Counted from the first letter of the stretch, positions 33,801-46,464 are shown. The stretch is DNA of 64,000 nucleotides from Erigeron canadensis (GCF_010389155.1 NC_057763.1:6882649-6946648), one strand, 5' to 3'. Notes: generated from the sequence alone by a model not told the origin. Program-made: numbers and translations.

Positions 33801-34520
33801 AGTTTAAGACTAGAAAATGTAAGCCCCTGCTGGAAGAGTTCACTGTCTGTGATGGACCGGCAGTGACATTTGGTAATGATGGAAGTGGGAAAACTGAAGG
33901 ATATGGTGTTGTTGACAATGGGCAGATCCAGTTCACAAGAGTTGCATTTGTTAATGGTTGAAATATAACCTGATAAGTGTCAGTCAACTTTGTGATGACG
34001 GATATAGGGTACTGTTCGATATTGCTCAAGGCACTGTTTTAACAAGGATTGGAAGGTAATTATGATTGCACCAAGAAAAGGGAATGTGTACATCATGGAC
34101 ATGGAGCCTGCTCCAAAAGAGCATTTTTCTATGTCAAGGCTGATGAGGACACCAACTGGCTGTGGCATAAACGGCTATCCCACCTTAATTTCAAAAATAT
34201 CAACAAGTTGTCAAGAAAGCAACTGGTGGATGGATACCTTTGTTTTCCTTAAAAAGGAGAAGCCATGTCCAGGGTGTGAAATGGGCAAAATGAAAAGAGC
34301 CAGTTTCAAGACCAGGCAGAATTTCAGTATCACTGAACCTCTTCACATGCTTCATATGGATCTCTTTGGTCCAATGAATGTTCAAACTAAAGCTGGCAAG
34401 AGATACACTTTAGTTGTGGTCGATGAATACACCAGATTTTGTTGGGTGATATTTATCAGATCAAAGAGTGATGCACCTGGTGAAATTATCTCTCTCATCA
34501 AAAGAATTGAACTCAAGTAT
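33801..34520 (+). repeat. Second copy of copia sequence found at 20868-21569
   Basis: After a short filler (AGTTTAAGACTAGAAAAT, itself like the LTR end), copia sequence restarts at the equivalent of 20868 and repeats 700 bp before continuing past the insertion point. Differences from the left copy are two or three G-to-A or G-to-T changes on the left and about five one-base losses in runs on the right. Confidence 0.85.
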
Positions 34521-37069
34521 ACCAAGAAAGTGTGTCAGTTGAGAATGATAATGGTACAGAATTCATTAATAAGAATTGGAGACATTTTGCACTGACACTG
34601 GCATTTCTCAAAACTTCTCGTCAGCTCGTTCTCCAGAGCAAAATGGTGTGGTTGAAAGAAAGAATCGCACATTGATTGAAGCTGCCAGAAGTATGTTATC
34701 TGAATCTGGTCTTCCCACCTGTTTTTAGGCTGAAGCTGTGGCAACTGCTTGTCACACCCAAAACCGGTCAGTTTATGTCAAGAGACACAGGAAGACTGCC
34801 TATGAAGTCCTCAGGAATCGCAAACCAAATATTGGATACTTTCATGTATTTGGTTGTCCAGTTTATATCTTAAACGATTCTAGTCAGTTGGGTAAGTTTG
34901 ATGCAAAAGCTGACGAAGGTGTCTTTGTAGGGTATTCAGATATAAGAAAAGCCTATAGAGTTTATAATTATAGACTCCAAAAGGTACATGAGACAATTCA
35001 TGTCACATTCGATGAATCAAATGAAGCAATCAACAAAAGACCAACCCTTGATTTATCTTCAGTTGTCCCAGTTGATTTTGGTGTATCTGATCAAGTTCAT
35101 CAATCAGTTACTACACCAGAAGATGTTTCCAGACATCAAGTCTTGGAACCAGTTAAGGAAAAGAAGAGCTCCATGACACCTCATTTTATCCCTCTATCAG
35201 TTTTAACCTACCTAAAAAACTGGTAATTGGATCTGATGTACGTGCCACAACAACATCAGAACCAGTTCAAACTTCTCCAGTTCTTCAAGATATACCTTTG
35301 TTTGAAATAATCATGTTAACTCTTCAGTTGACACTGATGATGAAGTTGAAGTAGTTTGGACTGATCCTCTTCCAGTTGCTACATCTGTTGGAGATCGTCA
35401 GGTGTCTTGCACTGATGTTGTAGTATATCAACCTAGTCAATACACTAAATGGACTGCTGCTCATCCCATCGAGCAGATTATTGGCAATCCAGATAGTGGG
35501 GTTCAGACTAGAAGAGCCACAAGTGATCAATGCTTGAACGTCACCTTCTTATCACTGATTGAACCGAAGAAGATTGACGAGGCTTTGGCAGATCCAAGCT
35601 GGGTTGAAGCTATGCAAGAAGAACTCAACCAGTTCGAAAGGAACAACGTTTGGGAACTTATTCCTTGTCCTCCAGGGTTAAAGAAAGAACCCATTGGAAC
35701 GAGGTGGGTCTACCAGAACAAGATGGATGAAGATGGCAACGTTGTAAGGAACAAAGCAAGATTGGTTGCCAAGGGTTATTGTCAAGCAGAAGGTGTTGAT
35801 TTCGATGACACTTTTGCTCCAGTTGCAAGACTTGAAGCCATTAGAATTTTCTTGGCTTATGCTGCTCACTTGCAATTCAAGGTCTTCCAGATGGATGTAA
35901 AAGTGTTTTCTGAATGGCAAGTTGGAAGAAGAGGTGTATGTTACGCAGACTCCAGTTTCATAAATGAAAAGCATCCTCATTGGGTATATAGACTGAACAA
36001 AGCCTTGTATGGTCTTCGACAAGCCCCAAGAGCCTGGTATGACACTCTAACTAAACATCTTCTCAAAAATGGTTTTCAAAGAGGTGCAATAGATAATACC
36101 TTGTTTATCTTGAAAGAAAAAGGTAATATCTTGCTGGTACAAATCTATGTTGATGACATTATATTCGGGTCAACTGATGATGGAATGTGTAAAAGGTTTT
36201 CGAAATTATGTCTCAAGAATATGAGATGAGTTTAATGGGTGAATTAACATTTTTCTTAGGTTTACAAATCAAACAAACCATGGATGGTATTTTTATTAAC
36301 CAAGAAAATATGTCAGAGATTTGTTAAGAAAATACAAATATGATTCTATCCCATCAAAAACCACACCTATTTCAGCTCCATTAAATTTGGACTCTGACCC
36401 AAATGGCAAACCAGTGGACCAAAAGGAATATCGTGGAATGGTTGGTTCACTGATGTATTTAACTGCCAGTCGACCAGATATTATGTTTGCAACATGTCTA
36501 TGTGCCAGATTTCAGGCTAATCCAAAAGAATCACATTTGCATGCTGTTAAACGCATTTTCAGGTACCTGAAAGGGTGCCCTAGCCTTGGTCTTTGGTATC
36601 CCAAAGGTTCAGGGTTAGATCTAATGGGTTATTCAGATTCAGATCATGCAGGTTGTAAGATTGATAGAAAATCCACAACTGGTGGATGTCACTTCCTAGG
36701 GGGAAAACTGGTAAGTTGGACCAGTAAGAAGCAGACTTCGGTCTCAATGTCTACTGCTGAGGCCAGTTGTTGTGCCCAGATTCTCTGGATCAAAAACCAG
36801 TTGCTTGATTATGGTATGAAATTCACAAGAACCCCAATCTTTTGTGACAACACCAGTGCAATTGCTATATCTCACAACCCAGTGATGCACTCAAAGACAA
36901 AGCATATTGATATCAGGTATCACTTCATTCGTGATCATGTTATGAAAGGAGACATTAAATACATTTCATCCCCACTGATAAACAGTTAGCTGATGTTCTT
37001 ACAAAACCTCTTGATGAGAAAACTTTTAAACATCTCATCAGTGAACTGGGTATGTTAAATCCTCATTAA
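33817..37069 (+). pseudogene. Copia pol: integrase, reverse transcriptase, RNase H
   Basis: Integrase pieces: WHKRLSHLN and CPGCEMGKMK, LHMDLFGPM, SDNG-equivalent near 34540, EQNGVVERKN near 34640. The reverse transcriptase at 35402-36229 has WVEAMQEELNQFERNNVW, VARLEAIRI, FQMDVK and the catalytic YVDDIIFG; the block after FQMDVK is frame-disturbed. RNase H at 36321-37069 has DSDHAGCKIDRKST, then STAEASCCAQ, where the usual EYVA-type residues including a catalytic Glu are missing in frame, and ends with HIDIRYHFIRD and a stop at 37067. Multiple frame changes make it inactive as assembled. Confidence 0.8.
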
Positions 37070-37784
37070 ACTAGAGAGGCCCTCCAGTTGAGGATGGTCC
37101 AGGTGATCCTTGATTGGTTGGAGATTGAACGCCTTGATGTACTCAAAGACTAGTCATTGATCAAATGGATCATATTTTTAGGGGGAAAAGACTCAAAATA
37201 TTTTTCAAATTAAAATTTGTTTTATTTTTCCTTGAAAAATGCAACTGAAAGTCATCAGTTGAAACTGGCATCTAAAAAAAAATTTTTTTCCAGTTTGCTA
37301 GTTTGGTCTTGTCTTAAATGGTGGTCAGCCAGATTTCATAACGTTATGTTTTACTTGGTGGATACTTGTGACACGTGATGTTACTCGAGTGCTTATCTCC
37401 ACTCACAAACGTCACCTGACATGTCTTACGTGTCAAGACTTTTTTGCTGAAAGTTACTGCACTTTTTATGGAATTGATGAAGTTAGTGGGTGAGTGGGAA
37501 TACCAGCCGTCGTAGCATTAAATGCTTGATGGGAGGTATTAAATGTTTTTGAATTCTCAAAATTTCTGAAAATCAATTTTTTACAAATTATTTCAAATTT
37601 GGGGACTAAAATATTTTTCGTATATATTTTGGTAATATTTTATTACCTATATATACCCCCACCAAATATCCTTCTCATTTACTTCACTCAAAATTCCTTT
37701 CATTTACTCTTCCAATCATTCACAATTCGAGATCCCTTTCTCTCTTTCTTCTTTAAGTCCAAAACCCTAAATCCAATATCACAA
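37070..37784 (+). other. Spacer between copia pol and extra ORF
   Basis: No gene. Contains AT-rich text and TATATATA-like sequence near 37622-37655, upstream of a pyrimidine-rich leader that leads to the ATG at 37785, so an internal promoter is possible. Confidence 0.4.
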
Positions 37785-40700
37785 ATGGCTCCTAAATCAT
37801 CTTCTTCTTCATCTCGTTCCCGTGATGTGAATCTACTCACTGCTGAGTATACTCCATCACAAAATGTTTCTCGTGCTACTGGTGCTCCCATTAGTTCAAA
37901 ATTAATTAAATTAAATCCAAATAATCCAATGGCATCTCTTCAAGGGCACCAGGCCGCTGACTCTTTTATTGGGAAAATCCAATCCTTTCTTCGGATTTCT
38001 CCCCTCAGCGATGCCTTTTCTCTGAACCCAAGCAAGCTGTTTCACGACTACTTGTGCGAGTTCTGGTACACTGCTTCCCTTTCTGATGACTGCTCATCCA
38101 TCTCCTTTTCTTTAAAGGATGGGTCAGTCCCGTGTACCATCACCACTGGAACGTTGAGGGAGGCCCTTAACCTCAACTACTGGAGACAAGATGAAAGTCC
38201 AGTGGTGATTCCCTCAAATATCAATTTCCGTCAGGTCTTTCTTGACATAGGGAATAAAGAGGTTGTGGAAGGGGATGTATTGAAGACCAAAGGATCTATT
38301 ACTATGAGAGGGATTTCACCATCCTGGAAGTACTTCATGGTCCATTTGGTAGAAAGTTTGGGGGGGAGTTCTGGTGGTTTGGACCAGATAAACTCCTTCC
38401 AGACAGAGATGGCTTACTGCCTATGGAATGGACTGAGGGTGGATTTTGCTAATATTCTGTTTAGAAGCCTGGTATTTAAGTTGAAAGGCAACAGGGGTCC
38501 TTGTGTCCCATTCTCTAGATTTCTATCCCTTTGTTTCATCCATATTCTGGGCAGAGAAGAGTACAATAATACATAATCCTTATTCTCTGTGCCAGAACTA
38601 TTAAGGAATCTGGACAATCTTGTGTCCACTTCTGATGAAGTCCAGATTTCCCCTAGAATGCTTCTTGCATTCTCTAGAACTGATGCACCACCATCTGGTG
38701 AGTCAGAAAGGCAACTGGGCGGGCCTCAAAATAATGAGGGACCCACTAGTTCGTCTGCCGGTGATGTGACTGTGGCAGAAGCTGGAGACCTCCCCTCAGG
38801 TATCCAGGCGGTTCCAAAAGCAAGGAGATCTACCAAAAGTAGAAGAAGATCCAGATCAGGACTTGCTACATCTGACCAGTCACAGCCTGTGACTGTGGTC
38901 TCTGAAACCGCAGCCAGTGATATTGCAACTGAGGAAAGAGCAGTTGTAGTTGAGGCTCCAGTTACCTCTTTCCAGGGAGAAGATGCCTTGGCAACGGATC
39001 CCATAACTGATGAAACCATTGAGGTTACTCAAACTGGTCATCAGGAGTCTGAACAACCTGTTCAGCCACCCCCAACATTTATGGATCTTGGCATAAATGA
39101 GGGTGAGTTTCAGCTTGAGTCTTCGGATTCATCTGAGACTGAATCTGACCAGGAGATGGCTGATGCAACTGTACTTGATCAGCTCCCTTCTCTCCTTGGT
39201 CAACCCTAAGAACCCAAGTTTCAGTTTCCCCAACTAACTTACAAAGCTCAGATATACCTCCAATATTCGCCTCTCGCCAACTACTTTCTTCTATGGGTGT
39301 GCCTAGAAATAGACACATCCTAACACCACCGTCGCCGTCGTTCACACCTGAGCATTCTCAGCATGAACGACAATTTGAATCTCTTCCCTTCATTTCTACA
39401 ACCCCTCCTCTTCTATCAACTGATGCTACTGCAACTGGAGAACCAAATATTGTCATACCTCGTCCAGTTGCACCTGTAGCTTTTCGGGCTGGTCCAGTGA
39501 CACCTTCTCCTCAGTCACTAGAAAGCCAATTTGTATCTTTCCAAGCCGATCTCTCGAACCTTCTCACGAGGGTTGAGGAGATTCAAAAGACACTTGACAA
39601 AAACACCAAGTCCCTCTCCAGGTACCAAAAGGATCATATGCAGAATGTCAAAGTGGTTGACCTGGGATTAACAAGTTCTCACCTAATGAGGACTTGGTGT
39701 TTGGCAAGCTAAATGAGTTAGTGGAATCCTCCAACCAACTGGCAACATCTTTAAGGGAGGCATTCGCACTGACTCAATCTAGAGTCACATCATCAATCTC
39801 CAACTTGCTGAACAATACTGTCAGATCATCAGAGGTTGATATTAAGAATTTGGAAAGGCATGTGCAAGAATTGTGTAACAAACCTGGCCTAGATGTGACT
39901 GAACTTGGCAGTCAGTTGGCCTCTTCAGTGGGTTTCAAGATTGAAGAAACTTTGGCTGCCAGTGAGAGAAATTTGATTGAAAAGGTGATGTCTGAGATCA
40001 CCAAGATTGCAGCGCCCCAGGTTGATCTCACTCCCATTACATCTGAGATCGATCGGTTCAGGTGCAGTCTTGATACACTGGCCAGCAAAGTGTCTGATCA
40101 CTCAACTGCTATATCAAATCTAACCACTGAAGTTGGTAAAGGTAAAGAGGTTGTGCAGGAAGTTGTTAAGGAAGTCCCTGCAACTGGGCTTTCTCCAGAT
40201 GATCTCTCCATACTTAAACAAATCTTAAAGAGTCAAGAACAAACAAGTGGAAACATAATGACTCAGTCACAAGAGATCAATCATCTGTGGAGGACAGTTC
40301 GCATGATATGTGGAGTCTTCAAAGAGTGCAAGACAATGCAATCATGGCAGCCTCTAGATCGCTTGCCCTCCAGTCATGCCGATTTTGAAGCTATAAGGCA
40401 AGGACTAGATGCTGCCAAGGGGAAAGGTATGTTCATGCCCCTCGCACTCTTGTTGAAACTTTAGGTGTAGGGAAGGAGATGGTTGTTGCTACAAGTACTG
40501 AGGCTGGTGAGCAGGTGATTGAATCGTTTGATGATGTGGTGAAGGGGAATGTGGATAAGGGAAAGGCCATTGCTACTGATGAATCTATGGAACCTGCCAC
40601 CGATGCACCCATGTTGGAAACTGGCAATGTTGATTTATTGCCTCCAGTTACTGAAAGCAAAAGTCAGAAGTTAGCAAGAGTGGGATATCTGGTCAAGGAA

Positions 40701-41531
40701 AGGAAGAAACAAATGAAGGCGAATCAATTCGAATCAAGGAAAAATCTTCCAACCCCTCTTGTTGATGTAACTGATGCTCAACTCCTTGGCTTGACACTTG
40801 TGGAATACAAGAAAATCAAAGAAGATCCAAGGATAGTCAATGCACTGAAGGAGATGCTTGAAGTAGAACTGGACAAACACTATCAAGATGATGAGGCTGG
40901 ACTTGATGCCAAGTGTTTGAATGTATCGGTGGAGAAGGCCAAAGAGATAAGGTCAGAAGGGATTCTCAAGAGAATTGAACAGGTAAAGAAGGTGGTCAGC
41001 AAAGTATTGACTCCACCCAAGTCCAAAGGAAGAAAACAAAAAGCTTTATCAAGAGATGCAAATCTGAGGACTTGGGTAGAACCATCTGAACCCACAACTG
41101 ATGATATTCGAGCTGCTACTCAAAACTGAGCACAAGCAAGATTAAACTGACAAATGAATCAGAGGCTCACACATATTTGTCTGATGTACGCGTCGAAGGC
41201 ACAATAGAGGTAAGATCACTGATGTTAAAGTTTTGATCAAGCCTGGTGCTAAACATTTTGTTGTTGAGGTACAATACTTTGGTGGACCTAAGAGAAAAAC
41301 TGAGAACCCTGATGTCCATCAGTATGGTCATTCAAAGCATGTGAAATGTTGAGATTGCTGGAAGGAAGGCAGAGGAAGAACAAGGTTGAAAAGGGCTGGG
41401 AATATGTATTGCAAAATCTGATCAAGTTCAAGGAAAACATTGAAGAAAGATTAGGCCTTGATCTTGAGGACAAACAGCCAATTTCATCAGTTGCAAAAAG
41501 AAGGAAAACTGGCGAAGGGCCATCTGTTTAA
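37785..41531 (+). pseudogene. Sirevirus-type extra ORF after pol, frameshifted
   Basis: I chose the ATG at 37785 (MAPKSSSSSSRSRD) over the upstream in-frame one because a typical leader precedes it. Pieces: 37785-38576 (globular, LSDAFSLNPSKLFHDYLCEFWY), 38589-39209 (Ser/Glu-rich with a basic patch KARRSTKSRRRSRSG), 39293-39712, 39694-40464 (coiled-coil-like, KLNELVESSNQLATSLREAF), 40479-41129, then a shifted continuation to 41531. About 1,240 codons in all if unbroken. Size, place and coiled coils fit the envelope-like gene of Sireviruses. I see no convincing signal peptide or membrane segment after the chosen start. Function unknown. Confidence 0.65.
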
Positions 41532-41804
41532 GTTTTCCTTCTAACTATCTGCTTGTAATTTTATTTACTTTCTTGTAACTTCTTTGTAAAAGTTGTGTAT
41601 ATACAAGTTGCCAGATTGTAACTCACAAGTTAGATATCTGATAAGATCTACAAATATTAAAACTAAACCCAAGACATTTGATGATCTATAAAAATGTCTT
41701 GGAAACTTAATAGGTTTTATCAAACTCAAGTATTTCAAACTTAAACTTGTATAGAGATAAGTTTGAAAATACTTGGCAATATTTCAGGACAATTAGGGGG
41801 AATT
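41532..41804 (+). other. Copia 3' untranslated region and polypurine tract
   Basis: Nearly identical to 17065-17338. Ends ATTAGGGGGAATT. Confidence 0.7.
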
Positions 41805-42778
41805 TGTTAGGTCCAGTTTATGTTATAAACTGGAGCTCTCCAGCGATATCTGGAGAGCATGCAGAATTGTCCGAAATATTAGAAGTCCAGTTGCATTGTA
41901 CAGTTTTAGCAACTGATGACTTCCTCCAGTTGAGATCTGAAGACTAGAATCTGAAGACCTTCCAGTTGAAGTCGAAGACAACAAATGGAAGACAGAGATT
42001 GGCAATGGCAGCGAAGCCCAGTTGACAATCTACCAGATCAATCAACTGGAGAATCTTCTAGTGTAAATGCTCTTACAAAGCTTTACACTGATTACGAGGA
42101 GGACCTTTTACACTACATCCTTTTAACCGGACAATAATCATGTCTCTGGATAAAAGTGCAAAGATGTGGAGTGGTTGAATAAAGTAACCTTTTGTCTTAC
42201 TTTATTTAGCACACACAAAGGATTATTTAACAATACTTTTGTGTGCTGTCAACCATATTTGTACGTCGAAGTTGAGATCCCAATGCTCAATCTTCGACTA
42301 TAAATAGAGGTCCTTGCACAAGCATTTTCACAACTTTGCAAATACATACATTCTGCAATATTGGTGAACTTGTGCAATATTCTCTCAATCGCAAAAAGGA
42401 ACATTTCACAACTTTAAGTGTTTCGATTGTTTAGGAGAATTTCCAAGTTTAGGTCAATTGTATTTCATGGGTTGTTAGGATATTTACATTCTTGTATTAT
42501 CTTGGTTCCGCAACAACCTTGTATTTTATTTAAACAATCAATAAATAAAATACACTTGAAAATTACATATTGTCTCACCAATTTATATACTTGCCATTTA
42601 TATTATTGCATTGCATTGACTTACACATTCTGTCACCTTAATATATTAACTCCAGTTAACCTAGTACACAATCAATCTAAACTGGTCATATCCAGATTAA
42701 TTGATTGTGTTGCAAAGTTCACTCACCATTGACATAGAGGTGTCTTCAGCACCCATCTAGTAATAGTTGGGACTTACA
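41805..42778 (+). repeat. Copia LTR 3
   Basis: 974 bp; same length as LTR 2 with about three substitutions. Followed by ATTTA. Confidence 0.9.
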
Positions 42779-42783
42779 ATTTA

Positions 42784-43365
42784 TGCTTTGTTTGTACAAT
42801 TCTCACTTCCATGCTTTATCTTTACTTTTGCTTGCCGCTTTGCCTGATGCTCCATTGTTTGCACAAAAGTGTCATTCCGTTTTTTATGGGAGAATGATGG
42901 CCCTTGCATTCTTCAAGAGAATGTCTTTTGGTCTAATCGCTTATGCACTACAATCATAAAGAGGGAGTTGCTTATGCAATAGACTTCATGGGTTATTACC
43001 TCATGATTTGTTTTTTGAAAAGTCTAATGGGTGTCCCCTTAACAATTCAAAATTTGGAATATATAGTATGCACATTTATAATATTATTATGATCGTTTAT
43101 TTATTTAGGAGCTTGTAAGTACATGGTAGGAGGATTTTACAAAAAACTTTGTATTTATTCCTAGCTGCTACTTTTATGCTGCCCTATTTGCTCCGTCGAT
43201 TTGGCTTATCCCAGGGGCAGATTATGCTCCAACCAGTCTTAATGCTTTCCGGAGTCTTTTGTTTGATGTCTTCTGCATCCTTCGTTTCTGCGAAGCTGAC
43301 TGCATTATATTCTTTGAAGGATCCTTCGTTCGCGGTCCCCAGTTATCCTCTGGGTCCTTTCTGAA
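42784..43365. other. Tat-like element sequence beyond the copia array
   Basis: Continues the 3' flank of the antisense ORF and leads into the end of the oppositely oriented gag-pro frame. No clear gene. It includes text with a TTTTATGGGAG-type motif but nothing recognisable. Confidence 0.4.
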
Positions 43366-45529
43366 TTATTTTTCTATTGCGTTTGTACTGTGACACGGAG
43401 CTTCTCCTGATGTGATTTTTGAGAGGATTGTTTGCATTCCTCCATGAGATTTGTACTGTACGCAACCATGTATTATGGATACTATCATGTGGAATTTCCT
43501 CAACCCTTCTCGACCCAGGAGCATGTCATTGGGTAAGTTTGCTTTTATCACGATTGCCAAAATTTTAGCAGTTCTGCGCCAGGAAATCCCCCGATAGTGG
43601 CATCTAGCCATATTTCTCCTAATGGGCGGATCCACTCGCTGGCGAATCCTACCACTTCCGTGCTTAGTAGCATGATTGTTTCACGCAGTTTCTTCGGCAA
43701 TCGGAGGAAACTTTTCTCATATATGATATCTCTTCCACTTCTTGTGTCCACTTATGTCTTTTTTAGGCATACACTACCTATGTTTACGTTTATTAGCACC
43801 GGATCTACCGAACCCTGGTCGTCCAGACCTCCGAAGTGGTAGTGCTGGAGTCCTTTCTTGACCAAGGTGTTTGATAGTATTCTCTTTCGGTGCTCCTCTG
43901 ACTCCATTTCATCGAAGCTAGGTCTGGTTCTCTTTACCAAATGTGATAGTTTATTCTCCCTTGCAGCGTCGTCTATTTGCCTTAATAGCTCTCTGCAGTA
44001 ATCTATGCTATGACTGTATCCGTTATGAAAACAACATAACTTATCCAGATTTCTAGTTCCTCTTCCGAATAACGGCGCTGGCTTAACAAACGTTCTTGCT
44101 ACTTCCTCCGATGACAAGATTTCTGACGGAGTCTTCTGGAGGTTGGCAATTGTTCTTTTATAGTTGTTGAACCTATACACGGGAGGACTCCTCTTCTATG
44201 TCCTTCGTTGTTTCAGTTCTTTTTTCATTCTTTTTTACCGTAGCCTTCCACTTGGCCATGGCTTTTTCTGCTGTTTCTTCCGCAGCCTTCCACTCATGGA
44301 ATTTATTAACCAAATTTGAGTAACTAGTCGGTTTACCAAGGCACAGGTGTCGTATTAGTTCTTTCGACAGGAGCCCATGTATAGCTCCGAACACTTTTTC
44401 TTCTTCGGATATGCGCACTAGATTTCGTGTGTTGTCTCCGTACCGTTTCAGGAAGTCTCCTGCCTCTTCATCTTCCCCCTGCTTTATGTCATGTGCCCAA
44501 AGGTAGGATCCAAATTATTCTCGTAGTTGGGTTTTGAAATCTTTAGCATTATGTATGCTTTCTTCAGGTAGATCCTCAAACCATTCCCTGACCTTCCCAT
44601 GCAGGAGGTAAAGGATAATGTGGCTGGTTGCTGGGTCGCTCCACCCCTCCGTTTGGGCAACATTGTTGACTTCCAGGAGGAAAACGTCGACGTCAGAGGT
44701 ACCATCATACCAGGGTAATTCTTGCATGTCCGATAGTTTCACATGAGGTACGTGTTGATGCATGTCTTTGCAAACTGCGGGCATGACCCCTTGTACTCGG
44801 GCTCCGGTCCCTTCTGTTTGGTTTTTCCTTTTTTGGTTTTCACTATCGGGGTTGCCTAAAAGTATTGTGGGGTTACGATACTGTACGGGTAGTACCATGA
44901 TGCCTGTGTGTGCCCCGGGTGACCTCCGGCTGACGGTAGCGCTCCCATGTATTGGGTTTGTAATGCCCCATATAGGTAGAAGCATCCCCCGTAATAGTAC
45001 GAAGGATGCAGCATCTGATACTTTGCTGCCTGTGCGTCGTCCGCTGTCATTATTCCTGATGGAGTTCCTTGGTAGTATGGTGTGTAGGTGATCACCGGCC
45101 TCTTGGCCATACCGGGGTCGTCACTATATTTGTTTTTGATATCTTTCCCATCTGGGCTGCTTTTGGGTGACCGTCGGTTCGTCTCATCCGACTTTGGAGA
45201 GTCACTTTTTTAACATCGGGCCTAGGCCCTATTCTTCTCGAAGGATTCCTCCGTTATTGTAGTCGCGGCGACTTGCATCGTCGCGCGGGGGTCCATACAG
45301 CGTCTTCTTTTTGCCTGGGGGGCCTGTTTTTCTTGTCATCATATTCTTCTGTTTTGTGGTCGACGTTCGTCGTCCCACTTGTCATTTGATGGGCTGATTC
45401 ATCTATCGGTCACTCATCTGGATAGGGTTGATTCCCACTTCTGACCGTGGGAGCTTCATTGTTTCCCCTGTCTTGATCGCAGGCGGAGTTCAACCCATGT
45501 GGTTCTGGTAAGGGACCGAGGTCTGACAT
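43366..45529 (-). pseudogene. Tat-like gag and protease
   Basis: The probable start is the ATG at 45529 (MSDLGPLPEPHG). The gag core at 44515-44985 contains KLSDMQELPWYDGTSDVDVF and VREWFEDLPEESI, then FGAIHGLLSKELIRHL (44173-44418). The next piece, 43752-44180, has CCFHNGYSHSIDYCRELLRQI, a knuckle-like motif common in Tat-lineage gag. Protease pieces at 43366-43751 include SGRDIIYEK and LPNDMLLGREGLRKF. Several frame changes are present. No reverse transcriptase follows, because the element turns into the antisense ORF region. Confidence 0.75.
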
Positions 45530-45576
45530 AATACTTTTTCTTTTGATCGCGGCTAGGTTCAAATCTGAGAACAAAG

Positions 45577-45595
45577 TTCCCACGGATAACGCCAA
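45577..45595 (-). other. Primer binding site (degenerate) of the Tat-like element
   Basis: The minus strand reads TGGCGTTATCCGTGGGAAC, two bases inside the LTR, like a decayed TGGCGCC-type primer site. Confidence 0.55.
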
Positions 45596-45597
45596 AT

Positions 45598-46244
45598 TGT
45601 TTGATCAAATAATTGCACTATGACTTAACCGGAGGTGTGAGTGGGTTTGGTGGTGTTTTGTTGGCGATTCCCTTCCGGTTAGAGGGTCGTAGACCTCTTT
45701 ACGTCTGATCTTGTTTTACTCCCAGCCGTCTAAGGAGGCTGAGTGTTTATTTACGAAGGTTGAGAATGCTGGTTGTTTATCCTAAGTCATTTTGTACGAC
45801 TAAGGGTTTATGAGATGGTTTAGGGTTTTGTATATGAATTATGTGTGTGGACGATGGTATGATATGATGATGTGTCGTATGGCTTCCTCCTTTATTTATA
45901 TAGAGAGTAGAAAACTTGGAGAGGAGGGTAGGAGAATTAGGGTAAATCTCTTCCTATTTTGAGAATATCTTTTTACTCTGAGGAGATTTATGGTGATCTC
46001 TTTATTGACCGTGTCCGAGGTATTCGGCCTTTGATATATGTTTAATCGAATAATCATGGAAAAGATCTATATCGAATCTTTTTTGTATATTTCCTCGGAG
46101 CTGGGTAATTGCTACCTTGGGCTCCGGATTGGTAGTACTGGGCGGAGGTCGAGCTCCATTCTGGGTAAGTATTTTTACCTGCACGAGGGTGTCTCTGCTT
46201 TTGCTTCATATACGGAGCTAAAGCTCCGTATAGGTATATCATCA
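45598..46244 (-). repeat. 5' LTR of the Tat-like element
   Basis: 647 bp, matching 8329-8977 closely, including the hairpin at 46211-46230 and the TATA-box region. Confidence 0.9.
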
Positions 46245-46464
46245 TAAGTCAAGGCCTCTATTGTCAGAGTCTCAAGTGACTTCCTGTTAAAACAACATGA
46301 ATCTTGTCAACATAACCAATATTTTAAGTGTGTTAATATTATGTGGCGATTTTGACCTGTTAATCTAGAAAAGGATCAAATTCGGTAGTGTTTTATCTCT
46401 TATGGTCAGTTCTACCAAAAAAGCTTTAAAAAGGGGTCACCCAAAGTGTATGTTTGGTAGCTAT
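46245..46464 (-). pseudogene. RPA2: Duplicated RPA2 3' end, right part
   Basis: Aligns with 49026-49235: the start of the last RPA2 exon (acceptor TTTTAACAG at 46284, coding remnant 46245-46283 reading KSLETLTIEAL) plus intron 9 sequence. Its continuation is at 8328. Homology ends near 46464 at GTGTATGT. Confidence 0.85.

Larger units (their letters stand above)
15143..42783 (+). mobile_element. Sirevirus-like Ty1/copia tandem array (LTR-int-LTR-int-LTR)
   Basis: Three LTRs (15148-16138, 17339-18312, 41805-42778) enclose a short deletion-derivative interior and a long interior. The bases just outside the outermost LTRs are ATTTA at 15143-15147 and ATTTA at 42779-42783, so the array looks like a single insertion event. 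The target lies nine bases past the stop of the antisense ORF. Sirevirus features seen here are the initiator-Met primer site, long gag, and a large extra frame after RNase H. Confidence 0.85.
8329..46244 (-). mobile_element. Tat/Retand-like gypsy element hosting the nest
   Basis: The LTRs are 8329-8977 and 45598-46244. Minus-strand gag and protease lie next to the right LTR, so the right LTR is the 5' one. A polypurine tract borders the left LTR. An antisense extra ORF lies near the 3' LTR, an arrangement known from Tat-lineage elements. Subtracting the nested insertions leaves only about 6 kb, with no room for pol. The flanks TAAAC (left) and TAAGT (right) look like a decayed 5-bp target duplication, because the paralogous uninterrupted site near 49030 reads GTAAAC followed by CAAGG. 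Confidence 0.8.
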
